From Bacteroidales bacterium UBA4318 (GTDB lineage Bacteria > Bacteroidota > Bacteroidia > Bacteroidales > UBA932), in the NCBI GenBank assembly GCA_002393895.1, contig DGUE01000131.1:1-5256 (forward strand): a stretch of DNA of 5,256 nt, in the 5' to 3' direction. The notes below the pieces were generated by a model. That model was not told where the DNA came from and made no database searches. It was given only the letters and a program-made list of their open reading frames with translations. Positions 1 to 4,870 of the stretch are shown here, piece by piece; the stretch's first letter is position 1, and each line of letters begins with the position of its first letter. The position numbers were made by a program, and so were the translations under genes.

Positions 1-862
1 TCTGCACGAACTCCGCGCCTTCCACGCGCAGGTCCTTGACATAGAGGTTGTTGCCTACATCGGCGCCATCCTCGTAAAGGAAGGCTATGGTTTCCTCGTC
101 GTTGATCTCGAGCTGGTAGAAGCGAAGGGGCTCAGCAGGATTGCTGAAGTAGAGTTCATCTTCGCTCTGGGGCGTGCCTATCTTGTGATAGTATATCTTG
201 TGCACCTCGTTCTTGCCGCTGTACTCGTGGCCGTCCCCCTGGGGAGCGTCGTAGGCGCTATAGTAGAAGCCGTCGCCGCGCCAGGATGCGCCGGTGAACT
301 TGGCCCACTCGATATGGTCTTCGAGCAGCTGGCCGCTCTCCACGTCCATCACGAAAATCTCTTCCCAGTCGCTGCCGCTGCGGGAGATGACGTATGCCAT
401 ATATTTGCAGTCGTTGCTGAAGTATGAGCCTTTGAGGGCCACGGTGCCGTCTTCGCTGAGGGTATTGGGGTCCAGGAAGACGCTGGGCTCGCCGCCGAGT
501 TCGTCCATTTCATACAGGACGCTCTGGTTCTGCAGGCCGTCATTCTTGTAGAAATACCATTTGCCGTTCTTCTTGTGGCTGGGCATGCCTACTTTCTCAT
601 AGTTCGCCACTTCTTTAAGGCGGGAGAGAAGTTTGGCGCGGGCCGGAAGTTTGCGAAGATACGCATCGGTCACCTTATTCTGGGCCTTCACCCAGGCTGC
701 AGTTTCGGCAGAGGCATCATCCTCCAGCCAGCGGTAGGGATCCGCCACTTCGGTGCCGAAATAATTGTCTACGGTGTCGTCTTTACGTGTCTGCGGGAGC
801 TTGGGCGCGCAGGCGTCGAGTGCAATCAATGCTGTCACAATCAGAAGATACTTTGTTTTCAT
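1..862 (-). CDS. Prolyl oligopeptidase family (S9) peptidase, N-terminal part, probable lipoprotein
   Basis: Reading down from ATG at 862-860 gives 287 residues with no stop before the window edge, so the gene is cut. Family members hydrolyse peptide bonds after proline in short peptides. Residues 33-70 carry the typical S9A N-terminal signature (DNYFGTEVADPYRWLED, then a W-x-x-AQN-x-x-T-x-x-YL pattern), and the following sequence reads as beta-propeller blades (for example KNGKWYFYKNDGLQNQSVLY at 98-117 and RGDGFYYSAYDAP at 195-207). The catalytic Ser, Asp and His belong to the C-terminal domain outside the window. The N-terminus (MKTKYLLIVTALIALDAC) is a short signal peptide with a lipobox-like LDA before Cys18; Asp at -2 is unusual, so lipidation is likely but not certain. 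Periplasmic location is inferred. The ATG lies 14 nt after the U-tract of the rpmH terminator, so the gene should have its own promoter. Family call is firm; exact substrate unknown. Confidence 0.93.
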   Translation of the reverse strand, partial: MKTKYLLIVTALIALDACAPKLPQTRKDDTVDNYFGTEVADPYRWLEDDASAETAAWVKAQNKVTDAYLRKLPARAKLLSRLKEVANYEKVGMPSHKKNGKWYFYKNDGLQNQSVLYEMDELGGEPSVFLDPNTLSEDGTVALKGSYFSNDCKYMAYVISRSGSDWEEIFVMDVESGQLLEDHIEWAKFTGASWRGDGFYYSAYDAPQGDGHEYSGKNEVHKIYYHKIGTPQSEDELYFSNPAEPLRFYQLEINDEETIAFLYEDGADVGNNLYVKDLRVEGAEFVQ

Positions 863-866
863 GCCC

Positions 867-874
867 GAAAGATA
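867..874 (-). promoter_or_regulatory. Possible -7 box for the S9 peptidase gene
   Basis: The minus strand reads TATCTTTC, one mismatch from the Bacteroidetes -7 consensus TAnnTTTG, and ends 4 nt before the ATG. If real, the transcript would be leaderless or nearly so. I see no TTTG at the expected -33 distance, where the upstream sequence is the rpmH terminator stem. The short space after the terminator leaves few alternatives, which is the main reason to list it. Weak call. Confidence 0.22.
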
Positions 875-876
875 CG

Positions 877-906
877 AAAAAAGCGCCAGATTCTTCATCT
901 GACGCT
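877..906 (-). terminator. Rho-independent terminator of rpmH
   Basis: On the minus strand AGCGTCAGAT (906-897) pairs with ATCTGGCGCT (891-882) around a GAAGA loop (896-892), giving a 10-bp stem with one U-G wobble, followed by a run of T (882-877). The wobble is a C/A mismatch on the plus strand, so the structure is oriented for the minus strand. It lies 22 nt past the rpmH stop codon and ends just before the S9 peptidase start. Confidence 0.85.
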
Positions 907-910
907 CTTA

Positions 911-924
911 AACCCTTGCGGGTT
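911..924 (-). other. Small hairpin in the rpmH 3' untranslated region
   Basis: On the minus strand AACCC and GGGTT pair around GCAA, a GNRA-type tetraloop. The hairpin begins 4 nt after the rpmH stop and stands directly ahead of the main terminator. It may stabilise the short mRNA or assist termination; that role is inferred. It has no T-tract of its own. Confidence 0.45.
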
Positions 925-928
925 AATT

Positions 929-1081
929 CTACCACCTGTCTTCGGAAGACACGGTAAGCTTCTTGCGACCGTGTGCACGACGGGCTGCAAGGACGCGACG
1001 GCCGTTAGGAGTGCTCATGCGCTCACGGAATCCGTGCTTGTTGACGCGCTTGCGGTTTGAAGGTTGAAATGTCCTTTTCAT
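929..1081 (-). CDS. rpmH: 50S ribosomal protein L34
   Basis: The 50-residue product begins [19 protein letters not shown] and continues [20 protein letters not shown], the near-invariant L34 sequence, and ends [12 protein letters not shown]34 is a small, very basic protein of the large ribosomal subunit that binds 23S rRNA. Length is normal for the family (about 44-52 residues). The ATG at 1081-1079 is the only plausible start and the stop is TAG at 931-929. It has its own promoter with a leader of about 30 nt and its own terminator, so it appears monocistronic, although transcripts from the ORF6N gene upstream could read into it because no terminator separates the two. Upstream DNA contains a relic of an rsmG 3' end. 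Confidence 0.98.
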   Translation of the reverse strand: MKRTFQPSNRKRVNKHGFRERMSTPNGRRVLAARRAHGRKKLTVSSEDRW

Positions 1082-1115
1082 ATCTATTATTTTTTAATTT
1101 TTCGCGTTAGGGAGT

Positions 1116-1148
1116 GCAAAGGTAGTTTTTTCCAATCTCAATTACAAA
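1116..1148 (-). promoter_or_regulatory. Bacteroidetes-type promoter of rpmH
   Basis: The minus strand holds TTTG (1148-1145), a 20-nt spacer, and TACCTTTGC (1124-1116), a perfect match to the Bacteroidetes primary sigma factor consensus (-33 TTTG, -7 TAnnTTTG). The expected start near 1110 gives a leader of about 30 nt, AT-rich just before the rpmH ATG and without a Shine-Dalgarno site, as is usual in the phylum. The -33 box lies in the direct repeat derived from rsmG coding sequence. Confidence 0.8.
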
Positions 1149-1173
1149 TTTTTCTGCAAAATATTCGTCTTTT
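1138..1173 (-). repeat. Direct repeat copy 2 (rpmH side)
   Basis: Positions 1148-1173 match 1891-1916 exactly (26 of 26), and 1138-1173 match 1881-1916 at 33 of 36. Both copies are in the same orientation with a 743-bp period, flanking the ORF6N gene. This copy holds the -33 box of the rpmH promoter. Confidence 0.93.
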
Positions 1174-1191
1174 TTTGCTCAACTTGCCCAC

Positions 1192-1755
1192 TTACCCCTT
1201 CCTTTGCCTTCTAACTTTTCTGCACAACTTAACCGCCACAAGATTCAGTTCCATTGTAAATTCATCTTCAGTAACTTCCATCGCATCCGAGGCCAAATCA
1301 GCTATCATCTCCCCCGCTCTTTTGATAAGCGACCTTTTGTTTTCGCCATCGGGAGCCAAAGCGGCCTTCCGTACTTCTTTTCCCAACTGTTTTAGTTTTG
1401 AATAGGTTTCTATTATATTGATAGTCGCTTTGGTTGCTATCGCACCTTTTAAAATGGTTGCAAGCATATACAGGCCTTTTTCAGTGAATACTTTTGCGTT
1501 ATAGTGCGAACGCGCTGACAGGTCAAAATTTTTGACCTGTGTCATTTCATCATCGTTTAATTCCAGAACATATCCGTCCGGGAACTTATCCGGATTGTTT
1601 TTTACAGCCTGGTTTACATGCTTTGTTTCTACCCCATACAAATCTGCCACATCTCTGTCCAACAACACCAATTGCCCCCGAACTAGAATCATCCTATCCT
1701 CAATCCTTGTCCTAGATAAAACCTCTGTCCTTTTCATACTGTTACTTTTAATCAT
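1192..1755 (-). CDS. ORF6N-domain (KilA-N-like) DNA-binding protein
   Basis: The product has 187 residues from the ATG at 1755, or 181 from a second ATG at 1737 (MKRTEVLSRT), which is an equally plausible start. Residues 18-65 match the ORF6N domain: IEDRMILVRGQLVLLDRDVA, then DLYGVETKHVNQAVKNNPDK, then FPDGYVLEL. Residues 88-123 (KVFTEKGLYMLATILKG, then a helical ATINIIETYSKLKQL) match the conserved second segment of this family. The C-terminal 60 residues look helical and end in a basic tail (CRKVRRQRKG). ORF6N domains are found in phage antirepressor-like and bacterial accessory proteins and are thought to bind DNA; the precise role is unknown. It is AT-rich compared with its neighbours, stands alone between direct repeats, and follows a terminator whose U-tract ends 6 nt before the first ATG. 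I see no convincing promoter, so expression may depend on read-through or be low. Confidence 0.87.
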   Translation of the reverse strand: MIKSNSMKRTEVLSRTRIEDRMILVRGQLVLLDRDVADLYGVETKHVNQAVKNNPDKFPDGYVLELNDDEMTQVKNFDLSARSHYNAKVFTEKGLYMLATILKGAIATKATINIIETYSKLKQLGKEVRKAALAPDGENKRSLIKRAGEMIADLASDAMEVTEDEFTMELNLVAVKLCRKVRRQRKG

Positions 1756-1760
1756 AATAC

Positions 1761-1790
1761 AAAAAGCCCGTGACCACCATAGCCACGAGC
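1761..1790 (-). terminator. Rho-independent terminator after rsmG, ahead of the ORF6N gene
   Basis: On the minus strand GCTCGTG (1790-1784) pairs with CACGGGC (1772-1766), a 7-bp stem with one U-G wobble, an 11-nt loop, then TTTTT (1765-1761). The wobble again fixes the orientation to minus. It would end the sigma-transporter-phosphatase-rsmG transcript 65 nt past the rsmG stop. It lies inside the repeat-bounded segment, so it probably arrived with that segment. Confidence 0.75.
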
Positions 1791-1831
1791 ATTGCGGTAA
1801 AGTTAAAGTAAATTATCGGTTTAAAAGGTTT

Positions 1832-1843
1832 TTAAACGTTTAA
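1832..1843. other. 12-bp perfect palindrome in the rsmG-ORF6N gap
   Basis: TTAAACGTTTAA reads the same on both strands and lies 13 nt past the rsmG stop, within an AT-rich stretch that also has repeated GGTTT units at 1818-1830. It could be a protein-binding site for the ORF6N product or a recombinase arm site, or chance in AT-rich DNA. The rest of the gap 1791-1855 shows nothing else I can support. Confidence 0.3.
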
Positions 1844-1855
1844 TTGAGAAAATAC

Positions 1856-2566
1856 CTATTGGATTGCTTTCAAAGCTATTTCAATCACGTATTTTTCTGC
1901 AAAATATTCGTCTTTTAACCACGAATCTATCCTCCAGGTGCGAATATTGGCGGTTGGAATGTGATGTTTTTTCTGCAATGCGGCGATTTCGGCATCGATG
2001 TCACCTCCTTTGAGGTAGAGGATGCTGTTACGGTAGCGCCCCTTTACCCAGGGGTAGAAGTTCTCGAGGCTGGTGACCGCACGGCTCACTACCCAGTCCC
2101 ACTCCCCTGCCAGGCTCTCAGCTCTGGCATTCACACATTCCACGTTTTTCAGCCCCAGGCCATCGGCCACCGCCTGTGCTACCTTAACTTTTTTGCCGAT
2201 AGAATCGCACAGCGTGAACTTCGCTTCCGGCATCACCATCGCAAGCGGAATTCCGGGAAATCCTCCGCCGCATCCGACATCTAAAAAAGTGTCATGGCAG
2301 CCAAATGCCTGATTATCAGACACTTCACCGCATTCCTCCCCTCCTTTTTCCAAGGGGAGACATGTGGTTAAATCGCTGTCACTCAGCGTGTTACCCGCCA
2401 TGGAGGAATAAAACAATTTCAGATACTGCGCGATAGCCAGCGAATGCAGGATGTGATGGGCGAAGATATTGTCTTCGTCCTTGCGGGAAATGACGTTGAT
2501 GCGCCCGTTCCACTCGCGCCAGAGCGCAACCGCCTGCGCAAAATCCTGTTCCGAAGGTATCAGCAT
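1856..2566 (-). CDS. rsmG: 16S rRNA (guanine-N7)-methyltransferase RsmG (GidB)
   Basis: RsmG uses S-adenosylmethionine to methylate N7 of G527 (E. coli numbering) in 16S rRNA. I chose ATG 2566-2564 (MLIPSEQDFAQAVALWREWN): it overlaps the phosphatase stop by 7 nt and gives the expected N-terminus; an in-frame ATG at 2593 would add nine unconserved residues. In the 236-residue product, WREWNGRINVISRKDEDNIF (17-36) and HHILHSLAIA (37-46) are the family N-terminal motifs. FLDVGCGGGFPGIPLA (94-109) is the SAM-binding motif I, followed by FTLCDSIGKKVKV (117-129) and VVSRAVTSLE (159-168). Members are usually nearer 205-215 residues; residues about 54-89, with the PLEKGGEECG stretch, look like an extra insert placed between the N-terminal helices and motif I. 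The last 19 codons overlap a direct repeat whose other copy lies upstream of rpmH, so the present C-terminus may be element-derived. Last gene of the sigma-led operon. Confidence 0.96.
   Translation of the reverse strand: MLIPSEQDFAQAVALWREWNGRINVISRKDEDNIFAHHILHSLAIAQYLKLFYSSMAGNTLSDSDLTTCLPLEKGGEECGEVSDNQAFGCHDTFLDVGCGGGFPGIPLAMVMPEAKFTLCDSIGKKVKVAQAVADGLGLKNVECVNARAESLAGEWDWVVSRAVTSLENFYPWVKGRYRNSILYLKGGDIDAEIAALQKKHHIPTANIRTWRIDSWLKDEYFAEKYVIEIALKAIQ
1881..1916 (-). repeat. Direct repeat copy 1 (within the rsmG 3' end)
   Basis: This copy lies within rsmG codons for about residues 218-229 (KDEYFAEKYVIE) of the C-terminus. It matches 1138-1173 at 33 of 36, with 1891-1916 identical to 1148-1173. 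The three mismatches lie together at the side nearer the rsmG stop codon, so the exact block has a sharp edge, as expected of a recombination core. Confidence 0.93.
2287..2388 (-). repeat. Hairpin-rich palindromic segment inside rsmG
   Basis: Three inverted repeats follow one another in about 100 bp: CGCTG/CAGCG at 2374-2378 and 2384-2388 (5-nt loop); CTCCCC/GGGGAG at 2336-2341 and 2354-2359; and AAGTGTC/GACACTT at 2287-2293 and 2319-2325, the last enclosing GGCA/TGCC at 2296-2299 and 2306-2309. The segment corresponds to the extra residues that part the RsmG N-terminal helices from SAM motif I. The CTCCCC core with a T-rich middle resembles short interspersed palindromes seen in many bacterial genomes. 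Whether further copies exist in this genome cannot be seen here. Confidence 0.5.
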
Positions 2567-3396
2567 AATCCGTGCGCCTCTTCCAGAAGGCATCCAAGTT
2601 CTTCAATGTCCCGGCAGATGAGCGACGGGGCGTGAGGCCACGCCTTGGCCACCTCGAGAGTAGTCTCGCCGCTGAGCACCAGCACCCCGAAAGCTCCGGC
2701 ATTGTATGCCATCTCCACATCGGTGTAGATGCGGTCCCCCACCATCGCGATCTGCGAAGGCTTCAGGCCGTATCGGCCCTCGATTCCCGCCAGCATGGCA
2801 GGATCCGGCTTGCCTATGGTCACATCGGGCTTGCGGCCGGTGGCATACTCGATGCACTTGCAGAGCGAGCCGCAGTCCACCAGGATAGTGGGCTGATCGG
2901 TCGGGCAGACCTTGTCGGGGTTGGTAGCCAGATATGGCAGCCCCTGCGACACCCACCATGCGGCACGGCACAGGCGCGGATAGACCAGGGTGGTGTCGAA
3001 TGCCACCACAACCGCGTCCGGCACATCGGCCGCCGAATCCGAAGTGCTCTCGAAACCGGCCTCTTCGAACTGGCTGATCATCGACGGCGTGCCCAGCAGA
3101 AACAGCCTTTTCACATCCGGCAAGTGAGTCTTGATATAGTCTATCGTTGCAGGCACGGTGCTATACATCTGCTCCCTGTCGGCCTTGATGCCCATGCGCG
3201 CCAGTTTGGCCAGGTAATCGTCCAGCGATTTGGTGGGGTTGTTGGTGAGGAAGGAATAGGTGATGCCCATGCGTGTGAGCTTCGCCAGAAAGTCCAGGGT
3301 GAAGGGAAAGATGTTGTTCTCCATATAGATGGTTCCATCCATATCGAGGGCTATATGGCGCAGGGCCAGCAATTTGTCGCGCAGTTCGCTATTCAT
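2560..3396 (-). CDS. HAD-IIA family hydrolase (NagD/AraL-like sugar-phosphatase type)
   Basis: The 278-residue protein has all four HAD motifs: ALDMDGTIY with nucleophile Asp18 and acid/base Asp20; FLTNNPTKS with Thr51 followed by the Asn pair typical of subfamily IIA; Lys196 in IGKPDPAML; and MVGDRIYTDVEMA with metal-binding Asp221 and Asp226. The region between motifs II and III (about 80-180) is the C2 cap that sets substrate choice. Subfamily IIA members are Mg-dependent cytoplasmic phosphatases acting on sugar phosphates, glycerol phosphate, phosphoglycolate or nucleotides; the sequence does not tell which. The ATG at 3396-3394 overlaps the transporter stop by 8 nt, and the stop overlaps the rsmG start by 7 nt, suggesting translational coupling. 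Placement after an organophosphate transporter suggests it may dephosphorylate the imported compound, which is inference. Length is normal for the family. Confidence 0.92.
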   Translation of the reverse strand: MNSELRDKLLALRHIALDMDGTIYMENNIFPFTLDFLAKLTRMGITYSFLTNNPTKSLDDYLAKLARMGIKADREQMYSTVPATIDYIKTHLPDVKRLFLLGTPSMISQFEEAGFESTSDSAADVPDAVVVAFDTTLVYPRLCRAAWWVSQGLPYLATNPDKVCPTDQPTILVDCGSLCKCIEYATGRKPDVTIGKPDPAMLAGIEGRYGLKPSQIAMVGDRIYTDVEMAYNAGAFGVLVLSGETTLEVAKAWPHAPSLICRDIEELGCLLEEAHGLC

Positions 3397-4870
3397 CTTT
3401 CATCAGTTTTTCGGTGAATTCGCGGGAGCGCTCGTAGCCATCGCGAGGGGCCTTCCACATCACAAAGAAGATGATAGCGCCCACGACGCCGACGCAGAGG
3501 AAGGTGATGAACACAGCGCGCCAGCCGAAGTTATCTGCAATCAGGCCGACACCAAGCGCAGAGAGGGCGGAACCCACATAACCCAGGATGCCGGTAAGGC
3601 CATTTGCGGTAGCAGATGCCTCCTTGGTAGCCTGGTTGGCAGCGCCTATGCCGATGAGGGCCTGCGGGCCGTAGATGCAGAATCCCGCCAGGGCCAGCAC
3701 TACGGTAGAAAGAATCACGGGCATGTCTACCAGGGCAAAGAGGCCCAGGAAGATGACGGAGCCTATCATCGAGAAAAGGCACATGCGGTGCGCGCGGCCC
3801 TTGAAAATCTTATCGGTGGCCCATCCGGCGAAGATGGTTCCGAAGACGGCCGTGAGCTCGAATGCCGCCACGGACCAGGCTGCGCCGTTGATGTTCATGC
3901 CGCGGTCTTCGGTGAGGAACTTGGGGCCCCAGTCCAGCACGCCCATGCGCAGCACGTACACGAAGATATTGGCAATCGCATAGAGCACAACCCACTTGTT
4001 GAAGAACACCATGTGGCGGAGGAAAGCGCCGTGCGCGCCCTTCTTGCCCTCGGTGGCTTCCTTGCCGGTGTGAGTCTCGGCTATTTCAGGCAGGCCGACG
4101 CTCTGCGGAGTGTCCCTAAGGCCGGCAAAGCAGAGGAATGCTCCTCCTATGGCCACTATGGCGGGCACGATGAAGCACCAGCGCCAGGCTCCGTAATGAG
4201 AGGCATACGAAAGGATGCGCGAGCTCTGGTCGGCCTCTGCCAGGCCGTCCCAGCCTTTGATGCTGGCGGCAAGGTTGGATGTAATCCTTGCAACCACGCT
4301 GCTGTCCCCGGACATATCGGCGCCCATATTGGTCATCAGCAGTCCGCAAACCACCACGGCGCAGAAGGCTCCGATGGAGTGGGAGGCATTCCAGATACTC
4401 ATCTTTGTGGCCAGCTCACCGGGAGCGATCCACTGGGGCAGCATCCTGGCGCAGGGGGGAAAGCCCATCCCCTGGAAATACTGATTGAGAACGATGGTTA
4501 CACCCATCACCAGGATCAGCATGTTCACGAACTGCGGCCCCTCATGCACTCCGGTAATCCAGTAGCTGATGTCCACTCCGAAGCCGAAGCAAAGGTTTGC
4601 CGCAGCGCAGAGGATCAGGCCAATTCCCATGAAAGCCTTGGGGCTCACCCTTTCCACCACGAATCCGTTCAGGAAGCGGCTGAGGCCGTAGATGAGTGAG
4701 CCGATGGCTATCACTATGCCGAAGCTGGTGTTGGAGATGCCGTACTCGGCCGTCAGGCCCGGCATGGCGATGGAGAAGTTCTTCCTTACAAAATAATAGA
4801 TGGCATAGACCACCATCGAAACCACGATGGTGCGCCACTGCCAGTACTTGAAACTCTTGTTGGTCGTCAT
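3389..4870 (-). CDS. GlpT/UhpC-like organophosphate transporter (MFS, OPA family)
   Basis: The 493-residue polytopic membrane protein has about 12 hydrophobic helices. Hallmarks of the organophosphate:phosphate antiporter family are clear: YYFVRKNFSIAMP with Arg29 (equivalent to GlpT Arg45), NQYFQGMGFPPCARMLPQW (129-147), IWNASHSIGAF with His164 (GlpT His165), NIFVYVLRMGVLDWGPKFL with Arg308 (GlpT Arg269), and IYGPQALIGIGA (399-410). The two Arg and the His bind phosphate in GlpT. Family members exchange glycerol-3-phosphate or hexose phosphates for inorganic phosphate; the LDW match leans towards GlpT, but UhpC-like sensors or other substrates cannot be excluded. GlpT has about 450 residues; much of the extra length is in the predicted periplasmic loops at about 100-115 and 183-227. 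The start overlaps the sigma factor stop as ATGA. The C-terminus is short and charged (SREFTEKLMKDE). Confidence 0.93.
   Translation of the reverse strand: MTTNKSFKYWQWRTIVVSMVVYAIYYFVRKNFSIAMPGLTAEYGISNTSFGIVIAIGSLIYGLSRFLNGFVVERVSPKAFMGIGLILCAAANLCFGFGVDISYWITGVHEGPQFVNMLILVMGVTIVLNQYFQGMGFPPCARMLPQWIAPGELATKMSIWNASHSIGAFCAVVVCGLLMTNMGADMSGDSSVVARITSNLAASIKGWDGLAEADQSSRILSYASHYGAWRWCFIVPAIVAIGGAFLCFAGLRDTPQSVGLPEIAETHTGKEATEGKKGAHGAFLRHMVFFNKWVVLYAIANIFVYVLRMGVLDWGPKFLTEDRGMNINGAAWSVAAFELTAVFGTIFAGWATDKIFKGRAHRMCLFSMIGSVIFLGLFALVDMPVILSTVVLALAGFCIYGPQALIGIGAANQATKEASATANGLTGILGYVGSALSALGVGLIADNFGWRAVFITFLCVGVVGAIIFFVMWKAPRDGYERSREFTEKLMKDE

Larger units (their letters stand above)
1107..1173 (-). 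pseudogene. Relic of an rsmG 3' end upstream of rpmH
   Basis: Read on the minus strand from 1172, this stretch encodes KDEYFAEKFVIEIGKNYLCT, then Pro and TAA (1109-1107). The intact rsmG gene ends KDEYFAEKYVIEIALKAIQ in the same frame relative to the repeat. The first eight codons are nucleotide-identical. In the next five, the changes are TAC/TTT (Tyr/Phe) plus third-base synonymous changes in Val, Glu and Ile codons. That pattern implies both copies evolved as coding sequence. I infer this is the original rsmG terminus, separated from its gene by insertion of the ORF6N segment. It has no start codon and is not expected to be translated. Confidence 0.6.
1148..1916 (-). mobile_element. Candidate ORF6N cassette inserted at the rsmG 3' end
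   Basis: Two direct repeats bound a 743-bp unit holding one terminator and one ORF6N gene, whose stop lies only 18 nt from the downstream repeat. The rsmG side carries an intact gene end, while the rpmH side carries a second, diverged rsmG end. This is the outcome expected when an integrating element recombines within the 3' end of a conserved gene and brings its own copy of that end. Base composition supports foreign origin: row 1441-1500 has 23 G/C of 60, against 37 of 60 at 3421-3480 in the transporter gene. No integrase, transposase or terminal inverted repeat is present, so it would need a helper, or be a deletion remnant, or have arrived by homologous recombination from a relative. Boundaries are firm as repeats; mobility is inferred. 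Confidence 0.45.

Noticed and set aside
575..1060. A plus-strand open frame covering the S9 peptidase start and rpmH
   Set aside because: It crosses two clear minus-strand genes and the terminator between them; no recognisable protein.
1798..1805. TAACTTTA as the -7 box of the ORF6N gene
   Set aside because: The final base departs from TAnnTTTG, there is no TTTG about 20 nt upstream, and a terminator lies between it and the gene.
1148..1916. Classical transposon with target-site duplication
   Set aside because: The repeats are too long for a typical target duplication, differ beyond the core, are coding in both copies, and no terminal inverted repeats or transposase are seen.
2572..3417. 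A plus-strand open frame of 281 codons opposite the HAD hydrolase gene
   Set aside because: The minus frame has all four HAD motifs at proper spacing, while the plus frame has no recognisable domain.
3329..4699. A long plus-strand open frame (456 codons)
   Set aside because: It is antisense to the transporter and phosphatase genes. Its translation is rich in His, Gly, Ala and Glu without family motifs, as expected of a shadow frame in GC-rich coding DNA.
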